DNA of 64,000 nucleotides, from NCBI GenBank assembly GCA_025963725.1, contig JAOQAE010000002.1, positions 695,221 through 759,220 on the forward strand, written 5' to 3'. A program made the translations under genes and the position numbers. The stretch is from Bacteroidota bacterium (GTDB taxonomy: Bacteria; Bacteroidota; Bacteroidia; 2-12-FULL-35-15). Of this stretch, positions 8,384 through 16,698 are shown in pieces. The notes under the pieces were generated by a model. That model saw nothing but the letters and a program-made list of their open reading frames with translations. It was not told the origin of the DNA and did not search any database. The stretch's first letter is position 1. Each line of letters opens with the position of its first letter.

Positions 8384-9744
8384 TGAAGGAAAGCGAAGCA
8401 CATACAGAAAAGGATTTAACCGGAACGAAGAACCACTTCAGCTTCCGGAAATATGCATGGGCGCAATTCCGGAAGAACAAGCCTGCATTTTATTCGTACC
8501 GCATTCTCATTTTTCTCGCGGCACTTGCCCTTGTTGCGCCTTTCATCGCCACCGACCAGCCGCTGTACTGCAAATACAAAGGTGTACACATGTTCCCTGC
8601 CTTTTCGCCTTCCAATAATTGTGAAGTAAAAGATCCGCAAACAGGCGAAGTGGAAAACATCCAGTACGATATTGCCGACTGGAAAAGAATGGATGCCGAA
8701 AGCATTGTGTTTGCCCCGGTTCCATACACACCGCAAAAGACCGACATTGATAATTCGGGCTATGTTGCTCCCGGCGACAAGCAATTTTTCACAACAAAGA
8801 ACGGCGAACAGGCAGAGCTTCCCACCCGCTTCCGCCACTGGCTCGGAACAAATAAAGGCGGCGAGGATGTTTTATCGGGGCTCATCAACGGCACCCGCGT
8901 TTCGCTCAGCATCGGCATCCTCTCCATGGGAATAGCATCGGTGCTGGGGTTGTTGCTTGGCGCCATGGCGGGTTATTTCGGCGATAAGAAACTACAGACC
9001 ACGCGGGGCGCATTCTGGACCTTCCTGCTCGGGATCATCTTTGCATGGTATTATGGCTTTTCAGTACGCTCCTATGCTATTGCAGACGGCTTTGCAACGT
9101 CAAGCATGGCCATGCTCGGGCAGCTGCTCCTCAGCGTTTTTATTTTCGCGCTGGTAGCGTTGCTCTTCTTTTACCTTGGTAAGCTGGCAGGAAAAATTCC
9201 TTTCTTAAGCCAGCGTGTTTTTATTCCTGTAGACTCCATTGTATCCCGCTCCATCGAAATTCTCATGTCGATGCCGATCCTGATCCTTATTATTTCCATA
9301 GCTGCCATCGCGAAGGAAAAATCGATCATCAACATCATGGTGATTATCGGCCTTACGGGCTGGACGCCCATTGCACGCCTTACACGCGCCGAGTTCCTCC
9401 GCGTTTCCAGCCTCGAATACATTCAGGCGGCAAAATCAATGGGATTCAAAGAGTTCAGGATCATCTTCAAACATGCGCTCCCCAATGCCATTGCCCCTGC
9501 CCTGGTGGCGATCGCTTTTGGTGTCGCTTCCGCGATCCTCATCGAATCATCGCTCTCCTTTCTCGGCATTGGCGTTCCTCCTTCCACCGTTACCTGGGGC
9601 TCATTGCTTAACGGCGGCCGCGAGCAGTTCAGCGCATGGTGGCTGGTGGTGTTCCCGGGCCTTGCCATTTTCATTACGGTTACCATTTACAACCTGCTGG
9701 GCGAAGGCTTACGCGATGCGCTCGATCCAAGGTTGAAACGGTAG
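8380..9744 (+). CDS. ABC transporter permease, DppC/OppC type
   Basis: 454 residues, translationally coupled to the upstream permease through an ATGA overlap; an ATG one codon later is also possible. TM1 lies at about 40-58, followed by about 100 periplasmic residues. The core permease carries the EAA loop SLEYIQAAKSMGFKEFRI and the family C-terminus GEGLRDALDPRLKR. Two extra hydrophobic helices (about 205-275) are inserted between TM2 and the EAA region, making it about 150 residues longer than enteric DppC. With the preceding gene it forms the membrane channel of the importer. Confidence 0.93.
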   Translation: MMKESEAHTEKDLTGTKNHFSFRKYAWAQFRKNKPAFYSYRILIFLAALALVAPFIATDQPLYCKYKGVHMFPAFSPSNNCEVKDPQTGEVENIQYDIADWKRMDAESIVFAPVPYTPQKTDIDNSGYVAPGDKQFFTTKNGEQAELPTRFRHWLGTNKGGEDVLSGLINGTRVSLSIGILSMGIASVLGLLLGAMAGYFGDKKLQTTRGAFWTFLLGIIFAWYYGFSVRSYAIADGFATSSMAMLGQLLLSVFIFALVALLFFYLGKLAGKIPFLSQRVFIPVDSIVSRSIEILMSMPILILIISIAAIAKEKSIINIMVIIGLTGWTPIARLTRAEFLRVSSLEYIQAAKSMGFKEFRIIFKHALPNAIAPALVAIAFGVASAILIESSLSFLGIGVPPSTVTWGSLLNGGREQFSAWWLVVFPGLAIFITVTIYNLLGEGLRDALDPRLKR

Positions 9745-10050
9745 GCTCACCACAGATTACACGGATAGCACAGATTTAATTTCTTGGAGAATGTCATCTT
9801 CTTTGCAGGGTGTCATCCTGAGCGGAACGCTTGTAGTCGAAGGATCTTTTTAATTAAACCGTACCCGTTTATAATGTGTAAGATGCTTCGTCCCTCAGCA
9901 TGACAAAACAACCTCCGCTCAATTAACTCCCTCATGTTTAAAACTTCGCTTCCCGGCATTCATTCAGCTTATATCATTTCCTAAGTTTATACAGGATTCA
10001 AAAATCCCCAATTCTAAAAATCAAAAATTTTAAAATTCTAAAATTAAATA
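9745..10050. other. Intergenic region with one repeat element and a low-complexity leader
   Basis: No coding signal is seen. It holds a CACAGATTACACGG-type phrase just after the permease stop, the GTCATCCTGAG element at 9812-9904, and an AATTCTAAAA-rich stretch at about 10000-10040 immediately before mpl. Confidence 0.5.
9812..9904 (+). repeat. Interspersed repeat, GTCATCCTGAG family, full copy with inverted ends
   Basis: Starts GTCATCCTGAGCGGAACG and ends CCTCAGCATGAC. The ends are an imperfect inverted repeat (GTCATnCTGAG). AAGGATCT and AGATGCTTCG flank an AT-rich centre. A half copy of the right end occurs at 22734-22758 and a left-end relative at 41544. Confidence 0.7.
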
Positions 10051-11421
10051 ATGAACGTACATTTAATAGCCATCGGCGGAAGCGCCATGCATAACATGGC
10101 CCTCGCGATGCATAAAAAAGGATACAAGGTAACAGGCTCCGACGATGAGATCTTTGAACCCTCCAAAACACGGCTTGCCAATGCAGGATTGCTTCCCGCA
10201 AAGGAAGGCTGGGATGTGAATAACATTCATGCAGGACTCGACGCGATCATTCTCGGCATGCACGCACGCGCCGATAATCCCGAGCTGCTGAAAGCACAGG
10301 AGCTGGGATTGAAGATCTACTCCTATCCCGAATACATCTACGAGCAAACGAAAGACAAGACCCGCGTGGTGATCGGCGGAAGCCACGGCAAAACCACTAT
10401 TACCGCCATGATCCTGCATGTGCTGGCTCATAACAAAATAGATTGCGATTACATGGTAGGCGCGCAGCTGGCCGGCTTCGACACCATGGTGAAGTTGAGC
10501 AAAGAAGCAAAAATTGCGGTGATCGAAGGCGATGAATATTTATCATCGCCGATCGACAGGCGTCCGAAATTCCATTTGTACAAGCCGGATATTGCCATCC
10601 TGAGCGGAATTGCCTGGGACCACATCAATGTATTTCCCACGTTCGAAAATTACGTGGAGCAGTTCAGCATCTTCGTAAACCAGATCAGCGCCAACGGAAG
10701 CCTTGTATACTGCGAGCTTGATCCCGAGGTAAAAAAAGTAGGCGAAGCGGCAAGGGCCGATATTCAAAAATTTCCGTACGGCATTCCCGCGCATACGGTG
10801 GTGAACGGCGTAACGCACCTCTCGGTAACGGGAGCGGCAAAGGACAGCTACGAGCTGGAGATCTTCGGCGACCACAACCTGATGAACGTGAACGGCGCAC
10901 GCATCGTGTGCAACCAGCTTGGCATAAGCGACCTGCATTTTTACGAAGCCATCAGCAGCTTCAAAGGCGCTTCAAAACGCCTGGAGCTGGTGTCAAAAAA
11001 TGCATCCACCGCAGTGTACAAGGATTTTGCACACTCTCCTTCCAAGCTCAAGGCGACCACGCAGGCTGTGAAGAAGCAGTTCCCTGACCGCAAGCTCATC
11101 GCCTGCATGGAGCTGCATACGTTCAGCAGCCTCAATGAAAATTTCCTGAAAGAGTATGAAGGATCGATGGCGCTTGCCGATGAAGCGATCGTTTACTTCA
11201 ATCCGCATACCATCGAGCACAAAAAATTAAAGCCTATCTCCGGAGAGCAGGTACAGCAGGCATTTGGCGGCAGCAACATCCGCGTGTACACCGATTCCAA
11301 AAAGCTTCTCGCCGATCTGCTCAGCATGGATTTCAAAAATAAAAACCTCCTGATGATGAGCTCCGGGAACTTTGACGGGATCGACTTTAAGGAGCTGGGG
11401 GAAAAGGTAGTTGCGAATTAG
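10051..11421 (+). CDS. mpl: UDP-N-acetylmuramate:L-alanyl-gamma-D-glutamyl-meso-diaminopimelate ligase
   Basis: 456 residues, the normal size for Mpl. It has an N-terminal Rossmann-like domain (IAIGGSAMHNMALAM), an ATP-binding P-loop GGSHGKTTITAM (about 109-120) and the Mur ligase central and C-terminal domains. The AHSPSKLKATTQAVK segment is typical of Mpl rather than MurC. It joins the recycled tripeptide L-Ala-gamma-D-Glu-mesoDAP to UDP-MurNAc in the cytoplasm, short-cutting de novo peptidoglycan precursor synthesis. It stands alone here. Confidence 0.93.
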   Translation: MNVHLIAIGGSAMHNMALAMHKKGYKVTGSDDEIFEPSKTRLANAGLLPAKEGWDVNNIHAGLDAIILGMHARADNPELLKAQELGLKIYSYPEYIYEQTKDKTRVVIGGSHGKTTITAMILHVLAHNKIDCDYMVGAQLAGFDTMVKLSKEAKIAVIEGDEYLSSPIDRRPKFHLYKPDIAILSGIAWDHINVFPTFENYVEQFSIFVNQISANGSLVYCELDPEVKKVGEAARADIQKFPYGIPAHTVVNGVTHLSVTGAAKDSYELEIFGDHNLMNVNGARIVCNQLGISDLHFYEAISSFKGASKRLELVSKNASTAVYKDFAHSPSKLKATTQAVKKQFPDRKLIACMELHTFSSLNENFLKEYEGSMALADEAIVYFNPHTIEHKKLKPISGEQVQQAFGGSNIRVYTDSKKLLADLLSMDFKNKNLLMMSSGNFDGIDFKELGEKVVAN

Positions 11422-11426
11422 TACGG

Positions 11427-11457
11427 ATCGCGAATCTGTACGAATTTACGAATCTAA
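11427..11457 (+). repeat. ACGAATTTACGAAT repeat, copy 1
   Basis: The phrase CGAATCTGTACGAATTTACG follows the mpl stop. Nearly the same phrase follows parA at about 36000-36035. A fragment of the GTCATTGCGAGG repeat (about 11460-11482) abuts it. Confidence 0.5.
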
Positions 11458-11483
11458 ACCTCATTGCGAGGAGGCACGACGAA

Positions 11484-11539
11484 CTCCCACCTCCAACCTC
11501 CCACCTCCCACCTCCAACCTCCAACCTCCCACCTCCCAA
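11484..11539 (+). repeat. Tandem heptanucleotide repeat, 8 units of CTCC[A/C]AC
   Basis: Eight consecutive 7-bp units alternate between CTCCCAC and CTCCAAC, the last ending CTCCCAA. A second locus of the same heptad lies at 41474-41515 in the opposite orientation. Confidence 0.85.
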
Positions 11540-11621
11540 AAACGCTCCTTTTGTGGAATTATTTACCCTACCCAATTAACCATCCCTTGTTAATAAAGGC
11601 TTTCCCGGACTGGCATATTTT

Positions 11622-12560
11622 ATGGAAAACAACATAAAAAAACAGCCACCCATGGAAACGTTCAACATTAAGAGAATCCTTGTTCCCATCGATTTTTCTG
11701 AAACATCATTAACAGCGCTCGACCACGCCGTGTACATCGCAAAGCTGAACACCGCCGACATCACGCTGATCAATGTAATGGAAAGCACGTATTCCTATGC
11801 GCCGTCAACCGATTACACAGCACTTACGTTCACCAATCTCGAAAGCTATGAGAAATCCGTCCTGAAGCAATCGAAAGAGCATTTGCTGAAGCTTACGCAG
11901 CGGATCAAGAAGAAGGATGGCGTGAACATCGTTGGCATTGTGAGCACCGGCTGGGTAAAGGAGGAGATCCTCGAAGCAGCCGAAAGCACAAGGGCCGATA
12001 TCATCATCATGGGCACGCACGGCGTGAAAGGATTTCGCGAGTTCATTACCGGAAGCAATACATTCCGCATAGTGAATGAAGCAAAATGTCCTGTATTATC
12101 GGTACGCAAGCAAAGCAAGGAGCCGGGATTCAAAAACATTCTCATGCCCTTCAGGGACAGGCCACATTCACGCGAAAAAGTAGATTACGCGATCAAGATG
12201 GCAGAGCTCTACGGCGCAAAGATCCATGTGCTGGGCATCGATACCGACGACGATAAAGACCATTTCAAAAAGATAGAGCTGGAAGCGGCGCAGATCAAGC
12301 GAATTATTGAGAAGCACGGAATTGCCTGCAATGTAAAGGTAAAATCATCGCCTTACCTCGCCGACAAGGTATTGAAGTATGCAAAGAAGAAGAACGCCGA
12401 CCTCGTGGTGGTGATGGCCGATCTCGACAAGATGCAGATCTCGGAATTTTTCATGGGGCCTTTCGCGCAGCAGATGGTGAACCATTCCCCGATCCCGGTG
12501 CTCAGCATCAGGCCGGCATACAATCCCGACATGATCGACCTGCACGGTTACGGCTGGTAA
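11622..12560 (+). CDS. Universal stress protein with two UspA domains
   Basis: 312 residues if ATG 11622 is used; ATG 11652 (METFNIKRILVP) is equally plausible because the domain starts right after it. The first UspA domain (about 15-160) has the ATP-binding signature GTHGVKGFREFITGS followed by CPVLSV. The second (about 168-308) ends in PIPVLSIRP but has lost the glycine pattern, so only one nucleotide site looks intact. Tandem Usp proteins are cytosolic and respond to starvation or stress, often acting by nucleotide-dependent contacts. It appears monocistronic. Confidence 0.88.
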   Translation: MENNIKKQPPMETFNIKRILVPIDFSETSLTALDHAVYIAKLNTADITLINVMESTYSYAPSTDYTALTFTNLESYEKSVLKQSKEHLLKLTQRIKKKDGVNIVGIVSTGWVKEEILEAAESTRADIIIMGTHGVKGFREFITGSNTFRIVNEAKCPVLSVRKQSKEPGFKNILMPFRDRPHSREKVDYAIKMAELYGAKIHVLGIDTDDDKDHFKKIELEAAQIKRIIEKHGIACNVKVKSSPYLADKVLKYAKKKNADLVVVMADLDKMQISEFFMGPFAQQMVNHSPIPVLSIRPAYNPDMIDLHGYGW

Positions 12561-12635
12561 AAAAACGGAACCCGGCGGCTGGCTATTAAAAATGCCCTCT
12601 TGTCGAAAGTACGGATGAAAGAGGTAAACGGCAGT

Positions 12636-12643
12636 TACTTTTG
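12636..12643 (+). promoter_or_regulatory. -7 element (TACTTTTG) for the gene at 12703
   Basis: TACTTTTG fits TAnnTTTG and gives a 5' leader of about 55 nt. Confidence 0.6.
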
Positions 12644-12702
12644 CTTCACAAACAACAAGGATATAAACAAACAAAATATAAACACTCAAAATCTAAAACG
12701 CC

Positions 12703-12966
12703 ATGTTCCAATTTTTCAAAGAAGAGATCGTAGAAGAGATCATCAAGTGTGAAGATCCAAAATCGGTGGAATCATTCATCAACAAGGAAATTACTGAACT
12801 GAAGCAAAAAGGCTACATCAATCACCTCATCATGCGTTTTGTTCAAAAGCTCGATATGAAGCTGATCACGTTCAAGCCAAGCGAGATCGCCAAAGAAAAA
12901 GCGGATAACATCCGTTTTGCACGCCAGGTGTTGCTGCACAAGATCCTTAAAGGCGTTGACGCTTAA
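12703..12966 (+). CDS. Conserved small protein of unknown function
   Basis: 87 residues, charged and predicted mostly helical (EEIVEEIIKCEDPKSVESFI ...), with no signal peptide or cysteine pair. A promoter lies upstream and a good terminator downstream (13158-13199), so it forms its own transcription unit. I do not recognise a named family. Confidence 0.7.
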   Translation: MFQFFKEEIVEEIIKCEDPKSVESFINKEITELKQKGYINHLIMRFVQKLDMKLITFKPSEIAKEKADNIRFARQVLLHKILKGVDA

Positions 12967-12972
12967 AGAAAT

Positions 12973-13110
12973 TACAGCAGCCCCGTAAGGCTGCACATTA
13001 ACACGAGCCCCGTCCCCGTAAGGACCCGGTGTGTATAAAACTACTGATCAGCAGCCCCGTAAGGCGGCAGATGTATAGCATCCCGAAGGGAGCTTAACCA
13101 CCTACATTTG
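12973..13110 (+). repeat. REP-like hairpin repeats (CCCCGTAAGG family)
   Basis: Three small hairpins share a CCCGTAAGG core: CAGCCCCGTAAGGCTG, GTCCCCGTAAGGAC and GCCCCGTAAGGCGGC, followed by a related CCCGAAGGG. They resemble the GCTCCGTAGGAGC array at 48979-49250. They lie in the 3' region of the 12703 gene before its terminator. Confidence 0.7.
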
Positions 13111-13157
13111 TATCCGGCATTCCCACAAGGGGCACACCGGATCCCAATTATAAGATC

Positions 13158-13199
13158 AGCATACATCATTTACGAATGATTGTATGCTGTTTTTATTTT
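13158..13199 (+). terminator. Rho-independent terminator
   Basis: AGCATACA-TCATT pairs with AATGA-T-TGTATGCT (one bulged T, TACG loop), followed by GTTTTTATTTT. It ends the 12703 transcription unit. Confidence 0.85.
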
Positions 13200-13230
13200 A
13201 TACAGATCCTTCTTTCTTGCTTAAAGTTTT

Positions 13231-13238
13231 TACTTTTG
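13231..13238 (+). promoter_or_regulatory. -7 element (TACTTTTG) four bases before the start codon
   Basis: TACTTTTG is followed by GAGC-type spacing of only four bases and then ATG 13242. If transcription starts at the usual distance, the mRNA would begin at or next to the start codon. Confidence 0.5.
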
Positions 13239-13241
13239 AGC

Positions 13242-13454
13242 ATGGATCCCCAGCAGCTGCTTTCTCTCGTCAAGGTTAAAATGCCTTACGGCAAATACAA
13301 GGACCGCCTCCTCTGCGACCTGCCCGTGTCTTATCTCGAATGGTTCAGCCGCAAGGGTTTTCCCGCCGGCAAGCTGGGCAGCCTTCTGCAGCTCATGCTG
13401 GAGATCAAAATGAACGGATTGGATTATCTTCTTCTTCCACTTAAGAAAAAATAG
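13242..13454 (+). CDS. DUF3820 family protein
   Basis: 70 residues from ATG 13242. The frame is open further upstream, but the -7 element at 13231-13238 lies inside that extension, so the internal ATG is the start. The sequence MPYGKYKDRLLCDLPVSYL then EWFSRKGFPAGKLG is the DUF3820 signature found widely in Gram-negative bacteria. The molecular function is unknown. A separate promoter for the next gene lies four bases past its stop. Confidence 0.85.
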   Translation: MDPQQLLSLVKVKMPYGKYKDRLLCDLPVSYLEWFSRKGFPAGKLGSLLQLMLEIKMNGLDYLLLPLKKK

Positions 13455-13457
13455 TTT

Positions 13458-13465
13458 TATCTTTG
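13458..13465 (+). promoter_or_regulatory. -7 element (TATCTTTG) for the gene at 13496
   Basis: TATCTTTG begins four bases after the DUF3820 stop and 38 bp before ATG 13496, giving the next gene its own promoter. Confidence 0.55.
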
Positions 13466-13495
13466 AGAAACCGCTCCTTAGCGCTTTCATACACA

Positions 13496-14398
13496 ATGCA
13501 CAAAATCTTCAAACTCAGCCTGCTTTTCATATTCCTCTCCGCTCCTGCTTTTGCGCAGGACTCCGAAGAAGGCGATACCCGCACTCCTTTAAAGACCAAA
13601 GGCCTTAATCTCGGCCTCTACATGGGCTGCTATTTCGCAAACAAATACACCGCAACTCTGTACGATGGCTATGGCTTCGATGTGGACGGCAAGCGGAACA
13701 CTTTCGAGAACAGCTTCATGTACCAGAAGATAGTGATGGAATACGGCGGCGGCTACGGCCAGCCCGACCTTATCGCCGAAGCGCTGGGCGTGCAGCATGG
13801 CGAATGGACCTTCGATGAAAGCGACATGCCCATCAACATGAGATACGCACCATCCTTTATGTTTGGGCTGAACGGGCGTTATTCGGTCGATAAGCACAAT
13901 GCGATCCTGCTCAACCTTAACCTCTGTAAGCTGAATGTTACCGGCAATTTCACGATCATGACCATGCCGCCCAGCAGCTCCACGCAGATCAACAAGGCGA
14001 TCAAAACCTGCGCGATCAAAGGCTCAGAGCAGCGGCTTGCTTTTCAGCTCGGCTACCAGCGATTGTTCGGTGATAACGAGCGGATCAATTTCCTTGCAGA
14101 AGGCGGGCTGCATGTTACTCTCGCTAAGTTCGACAAGAACGAGATCCTCATCGGGGATAACCTCCTGATCGACCTTACCAGCTATTACTACCAGCCGGGC
14201 TATCCTGCGTATGCCGTTAAAAAACCTGTCGGCGTGGGATTCGGCGCATTTGCGGGGCTCGGGCTCAATGCAAACGTGAACGAGCTCTGCAAGCTGCAGC
14301 TGGTTTACAATCCTTCCTATGAAGGCGTGAACATCGGCCCCGACCCAAAGTTCAAGCTCCAGCACGCTATCGGAGTAAGGATCTTCTATAATTTTTAA
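13496..14398 (+). CDS. Exported beta-barrel-like protein of unknown function
   Basis: 300 residues from ATG 13496, which places a signal peptide at the N-terminus (HKIFKLSLLFIFLSAPAFAQ, cleavage after AFA). An in-frame ATG-less extension upstream is rejected because it crosses the promoter. The mature part alternates polar and aromatic residues, with many Gly/Tyr strands and a C-terminus ending IGVRIFYNF. The terminal phenylalanine is typical of outer-membrane barrels. No family is recognised. It is probably an outer-membrane protein. Confidence 0.75.
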   Translation: MHKIFKLSLLFIFLSAPAFAQDSEEGDTRTPLKTKGLNLGLYMGCYFANKYTATLYDGYGFDVDGKRNTFENSFMYQKIVMEYGGGYGQPDLIAEALGVQHGEWTFDESDMPINMRYAPSFMFGLNGRYSVDKHNAILLNLNLCKLNVTGNFTIMTMPPSSSTQINKAIKTCAIKGSEQRLAFQLGYQRLFGDNERINFLAEGGLHVTLAKFDKNEILIGDNLLIDLTSYYYQPGYPAYAVKKPVGVGFGAFAGLGLNANVNELCKLQLVYNPSYEGVNIGPDPKFKLQHAIGVRIFYNF

Positions 14399-14443
14399 AT
14401 CGGGCATTTTCTTTTTTGCCGTAGATTCACACATTTCCAGGGC

Positions 14444-14494
14444 GTCATCCCGTGCTACGCCTGTCCCGGACCTGATCCGGGAACCGGGATCTCT
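14444..14494 (+). repeat. GTCATCCCG...GGGATCTC repeat
   Basis: Begins GTCATCCCGTGC, contains the hairpin TCCCGGACCTGATCCGGGA (14464-14482) and ends CGGGATCTC. Confidence 0.6.
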
Positions 14495-14584
14495 TCATAA
14501 TTACTGAAAGACTTTGCCGCAGATTCACAGATTTTCTTCTTGATTCCTACAGATTATCGCTTGCGCGATGGATTACCGCGCGCC

Positions 14585-14621
14585 GTCATTTCGAGTTCGA
14601 CCGAAGGGAGAGTATCGAGAA
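14585..14621 (+). repeat. GTCATTTCGAG...TATCGAGAA repeat, left half copy
   Basis: The GTCATTTCGAGTTCGACCG start and GAGAGTATCGAGAA end match the left halves of the full elements at 16403 and 38413. The right half is missing. Confidence 0.7.
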
Positions 14622-14744
14622 AGCGCGGAGGCTGAAGCATGTCATCCCGTTTTTATTTTTTTCCTTCCTCCACAATTTTAAAAAAGAGGCTCCGTTATTC
14701 TGCCGGTACCGAAACTCTCATCCCCTAAACTCAACAACCCAACC

Positions 14745-16340
14745 ATGAAATCTTCAACCTTATTGGTGATGGCTTCCCTTGCCCTCATTGCTGCTGCCTG
14801 CAACAATTCTTCTACGGAAGAAAAAGCCGACAATACACCTGTGTGCTACGATGTAACGTTACCTGCCCCATGCCTTGAGCTCTGTGCACCGTTGCCGCAA
14901 GATGAAACCGACGAAGCCTATTCGGCCATCACCGAAAACAAGTTCCACAATTCCAAGTCCGACCCGCTCTCCACCTTCTCCATTGATGTGGATGCCGCCT
15001 CCTACAGCAATGTGCGCAAAAAGCTGATGGATGGAGTTCTTCCGCCGGCAGATGCCGTGCGCATAGAAGAGTTCATTAATTATTTCAGCTACAGTTATCC
15101 AAAGCCCGCAGGCAAAGAGCCTTTTGCCATTTATACCGAATATGCCGAATGCCCCTGGAACAGCAAACATACGCTGCTGCAGATCGGCCTGAAAGGAAAA
15201 GAGATCGATGCCATGCATGCCGCTCCCAACAACCTTGTGTTCCTCCTGGATGTGAGCGGCTCCATGGATGAGCCCGACAAGCTGCCCCTGCTCAAGCGTG
15301 CATTCAGGCTCATGATCCCGAAGCTGCGCGCGGAAGACCGCGTATCCATTGTTGTGTATGCAGGCAATGCAGGGCTGATCCTCGATGGGGCCCGTGGCGA
15401 CCAGCAGGAGAAGATCATAGACGCGCTCGATAAGCTCGAAGCCGGAGGCTCAACGGCGGGCGGCGAAGGCATCAACCTTGCTTATGCAACCGCAAAGGAG
15501 CATTACCTGAAGAATGGCAATAACCGGATCATCCTCAGCACCGACGGCGATTTCAATGTCGGCATCTCTTCCGTGCCGGAGCTGGAAAAGCTGATCGCAG
15601 CGAAGCGTGAAGAAGGTATTTATTTGTCTGTACTCGGCTTTGGCCAGGGCAACCTCAAGGACAATACCATGGAAACGCTTGCCGATAAAGGCAATGGAAA
15701 TTATTATTTCATCGACAATATTCTCGAGGCGCGCAAAGTGCTGGTATCGCAGTTTGGCGGCACGCTCAGCACCATTGCAAAGGATGTGAAGATCCAGGTG
15801 GAGTTCAATCCGGCCAGGGTAAAGGAATACAGGCTGATCGGCTACGAGAACAGGATGCTGGCGGCAGAAGATTTCAATGACGACAAAAAAGATGCGGGAG
15901 AGCTTGGAGCGGGGCATTGCGTAACTGCCCTTTATGAAATTGTGCCGGCCGGCAGCTCCGACAGCAAAGCCAATGTCGACGACCTGAAATATTCCGGGCA
16001 GCCGGGCTCTTCCGGATCGCCTGACCTTGCCACCGTAAAGTTCAGGTACAAGGGCGCGAAAAAGAATGATACCACCTCCTTTTGCCTGCAAAAGGTGGTA
16101 TATCCTCTGGCTGCCCTGAAGGAAAAAAGCTCTTCCAATATGAAGCTGGCTGCCGCAGTATCGGAATTCGGGATGCTGCTGCGCGACAGCAATGAAAAAG
16201 GCGATGCATCCTATGAGGAGGCTATTACGCTTGCCTCGGCCGCAAAGGCAAATGATGAGGAAGGCTATGTTGCCGGGCTGATCGACCTGATGAAGATCGC
16301 GAAGGATCTGAAAGGTACTGCTCCGGTTACCGGGGAATAA
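14745..16340 (+). CDS. YfbK-like von Willebrand factor A lipoprotein
   Basis: 531 residues. The signal sequence ends in a lipobox with Cys19 (LIAAACNN). A YfbK-type N-terminal domain (STFSIDVDAASYSNVRKKL, then VRIEEFINYFSY) precedes the VWA domain, whose MIDAS motif DVSGSM begins at Asp169; GGSTAGGEGI and STDGDFNVG are later metal-site loops. The C-terminal third is the DUF3520-type extension. Such proteins are anchored in the envelope and bind divalent metal and partner proteins; the substrate is unknown. It is flanked by repeat clusters and appears monocistronic. Confidence 0.92.
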   Translation: MKSSTLLVMASLALIAAACNNSSTEEKADNTPVCYDVTLPAPCLELCAPLPQDETDEAYSAITENKFHNSKSDPLSTFSIDVDAASYSNVRKKLMDGVLPPADAVRIEEFINYFSYSYPKPAGKEPFAIYTEYAECPWNSKHTLLQIGLKGKEIDAMHAAPNNLVFLLDVSGSMDEPDKLPLLKRAFRLMIPKLRAEDRVSIVVYAGNAGLILDGARGDQQEKIIDALDKLEAGGSTAGGEGINLAYATAKEHYLKNGNNRIILSTDGDFNVGISSVPELEKLIAAKREEGIYLSVLGFGQGNLKDNTMETLADKGNGNYYFIDNILEARKVLVSQFGGTLSTIAKDVKIQVEFNPARVKEYRLIGYENRMLAAEDFNDDKKDAGELGAGHCVTALYEIVPAGSSDSKANVDDLKYSGQPGSSGSPDLATVKFRYKGAKKNDTTSFCLQKVVYPLAALKEKSSSNMKLAAAVSEFGMLLRDSNEKGDASYEEAITLASAAKANDEEGYVAGLIDLMKIAKDLKGTAPVTGE

Positions 16341-16352
16341 TCACTGCGCATG

Positions 16353-16467
16353 TTCTCGATACGTTTTTCTGAAGAAGAAAAACACTCGAACTGACGCAGG
16401 ATGTCACTTCGAGTTCGACCGCAGGGAGAGTATCGAGAAGTGTTGGTTGCAGAACACTCGAACTGAC
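16353..16467 (+). repeat. GTCA-TTCGAG repeat: one right-half copy and one full copy
   Basis: 16353-16395 is a right half (TTCTCGATAC ... ACTCGAACTGAC). 16403-16467 is a full element, starting GTCACTTCGAG and ending CTCGAACTGAC, so its ends are inverted. The inner block is TCGACCGCAGGGAGAGTATC. Confidence 0.75.
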
Positions 16468-16654
16468 AAAAGAAAAATGCCGCTGGCTTCCACCATGCGG
16501 CATTTTTCATTCACAAACAAAAAACTCCTCAGCAGGGCCGGTGCGGCGGTCAATTATATAGGAAACCATGGCGTTAGTTTTTATGTTAATTTTACCTGCC
16601 CGGGCACCCTGCTTTTCTCCCCTTCAAAAAATAATTTCTTATTTGCTTGCAAAC

Positions 16655-16695
16655 ATACTATAAAAAGTAGTATCTTTGTACTACAAATCGTAGTA
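16655..16695 (+). promoter_or_regulatory. Operator array over the promoter of the S24-type repressor
   Basis: Four alternating half-sites lie in 41 bp: ATACTA (16655), TAGTAT (16668), GTACTAC (16678) and GTAGTA (16690), with centres about 11-13 bp apart. Each adjacent pair is an inverted repeat. The -7 element TATCTTTG (16671-16678) sits between the second and third. The array ends four bases before ATG 16699. The arrangement suggests autorepression. Confidence 0.7.
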
Positions 16696-16698
16696 ATC

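Larger units (their letters stand above)
14399..14744. other. Intergenic region filled with repeat fragments
   Basis: Contains two CAGATTCACA-type phrases, the repeats at 14444-14494 and 14585-14621, and a further GTCATCCCG start at about 14640. No gene or clear promoter is seen; the von Willebrand gene follows. Confidence 0.5.
16341..16698. other. Intergenic region: two repeat copies and the repressor control region
   Basis: Positions 16353-16467 are repeats; 16470-16640 show no recognisable feature beyond MPLASTMRHF-like read-through in frame with the next gene; 16655-16695 hold the operator array. The open frame extending to 16447 is not taken as coding because it crosses the repeat and the promoter. 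Confidence 0.5.
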
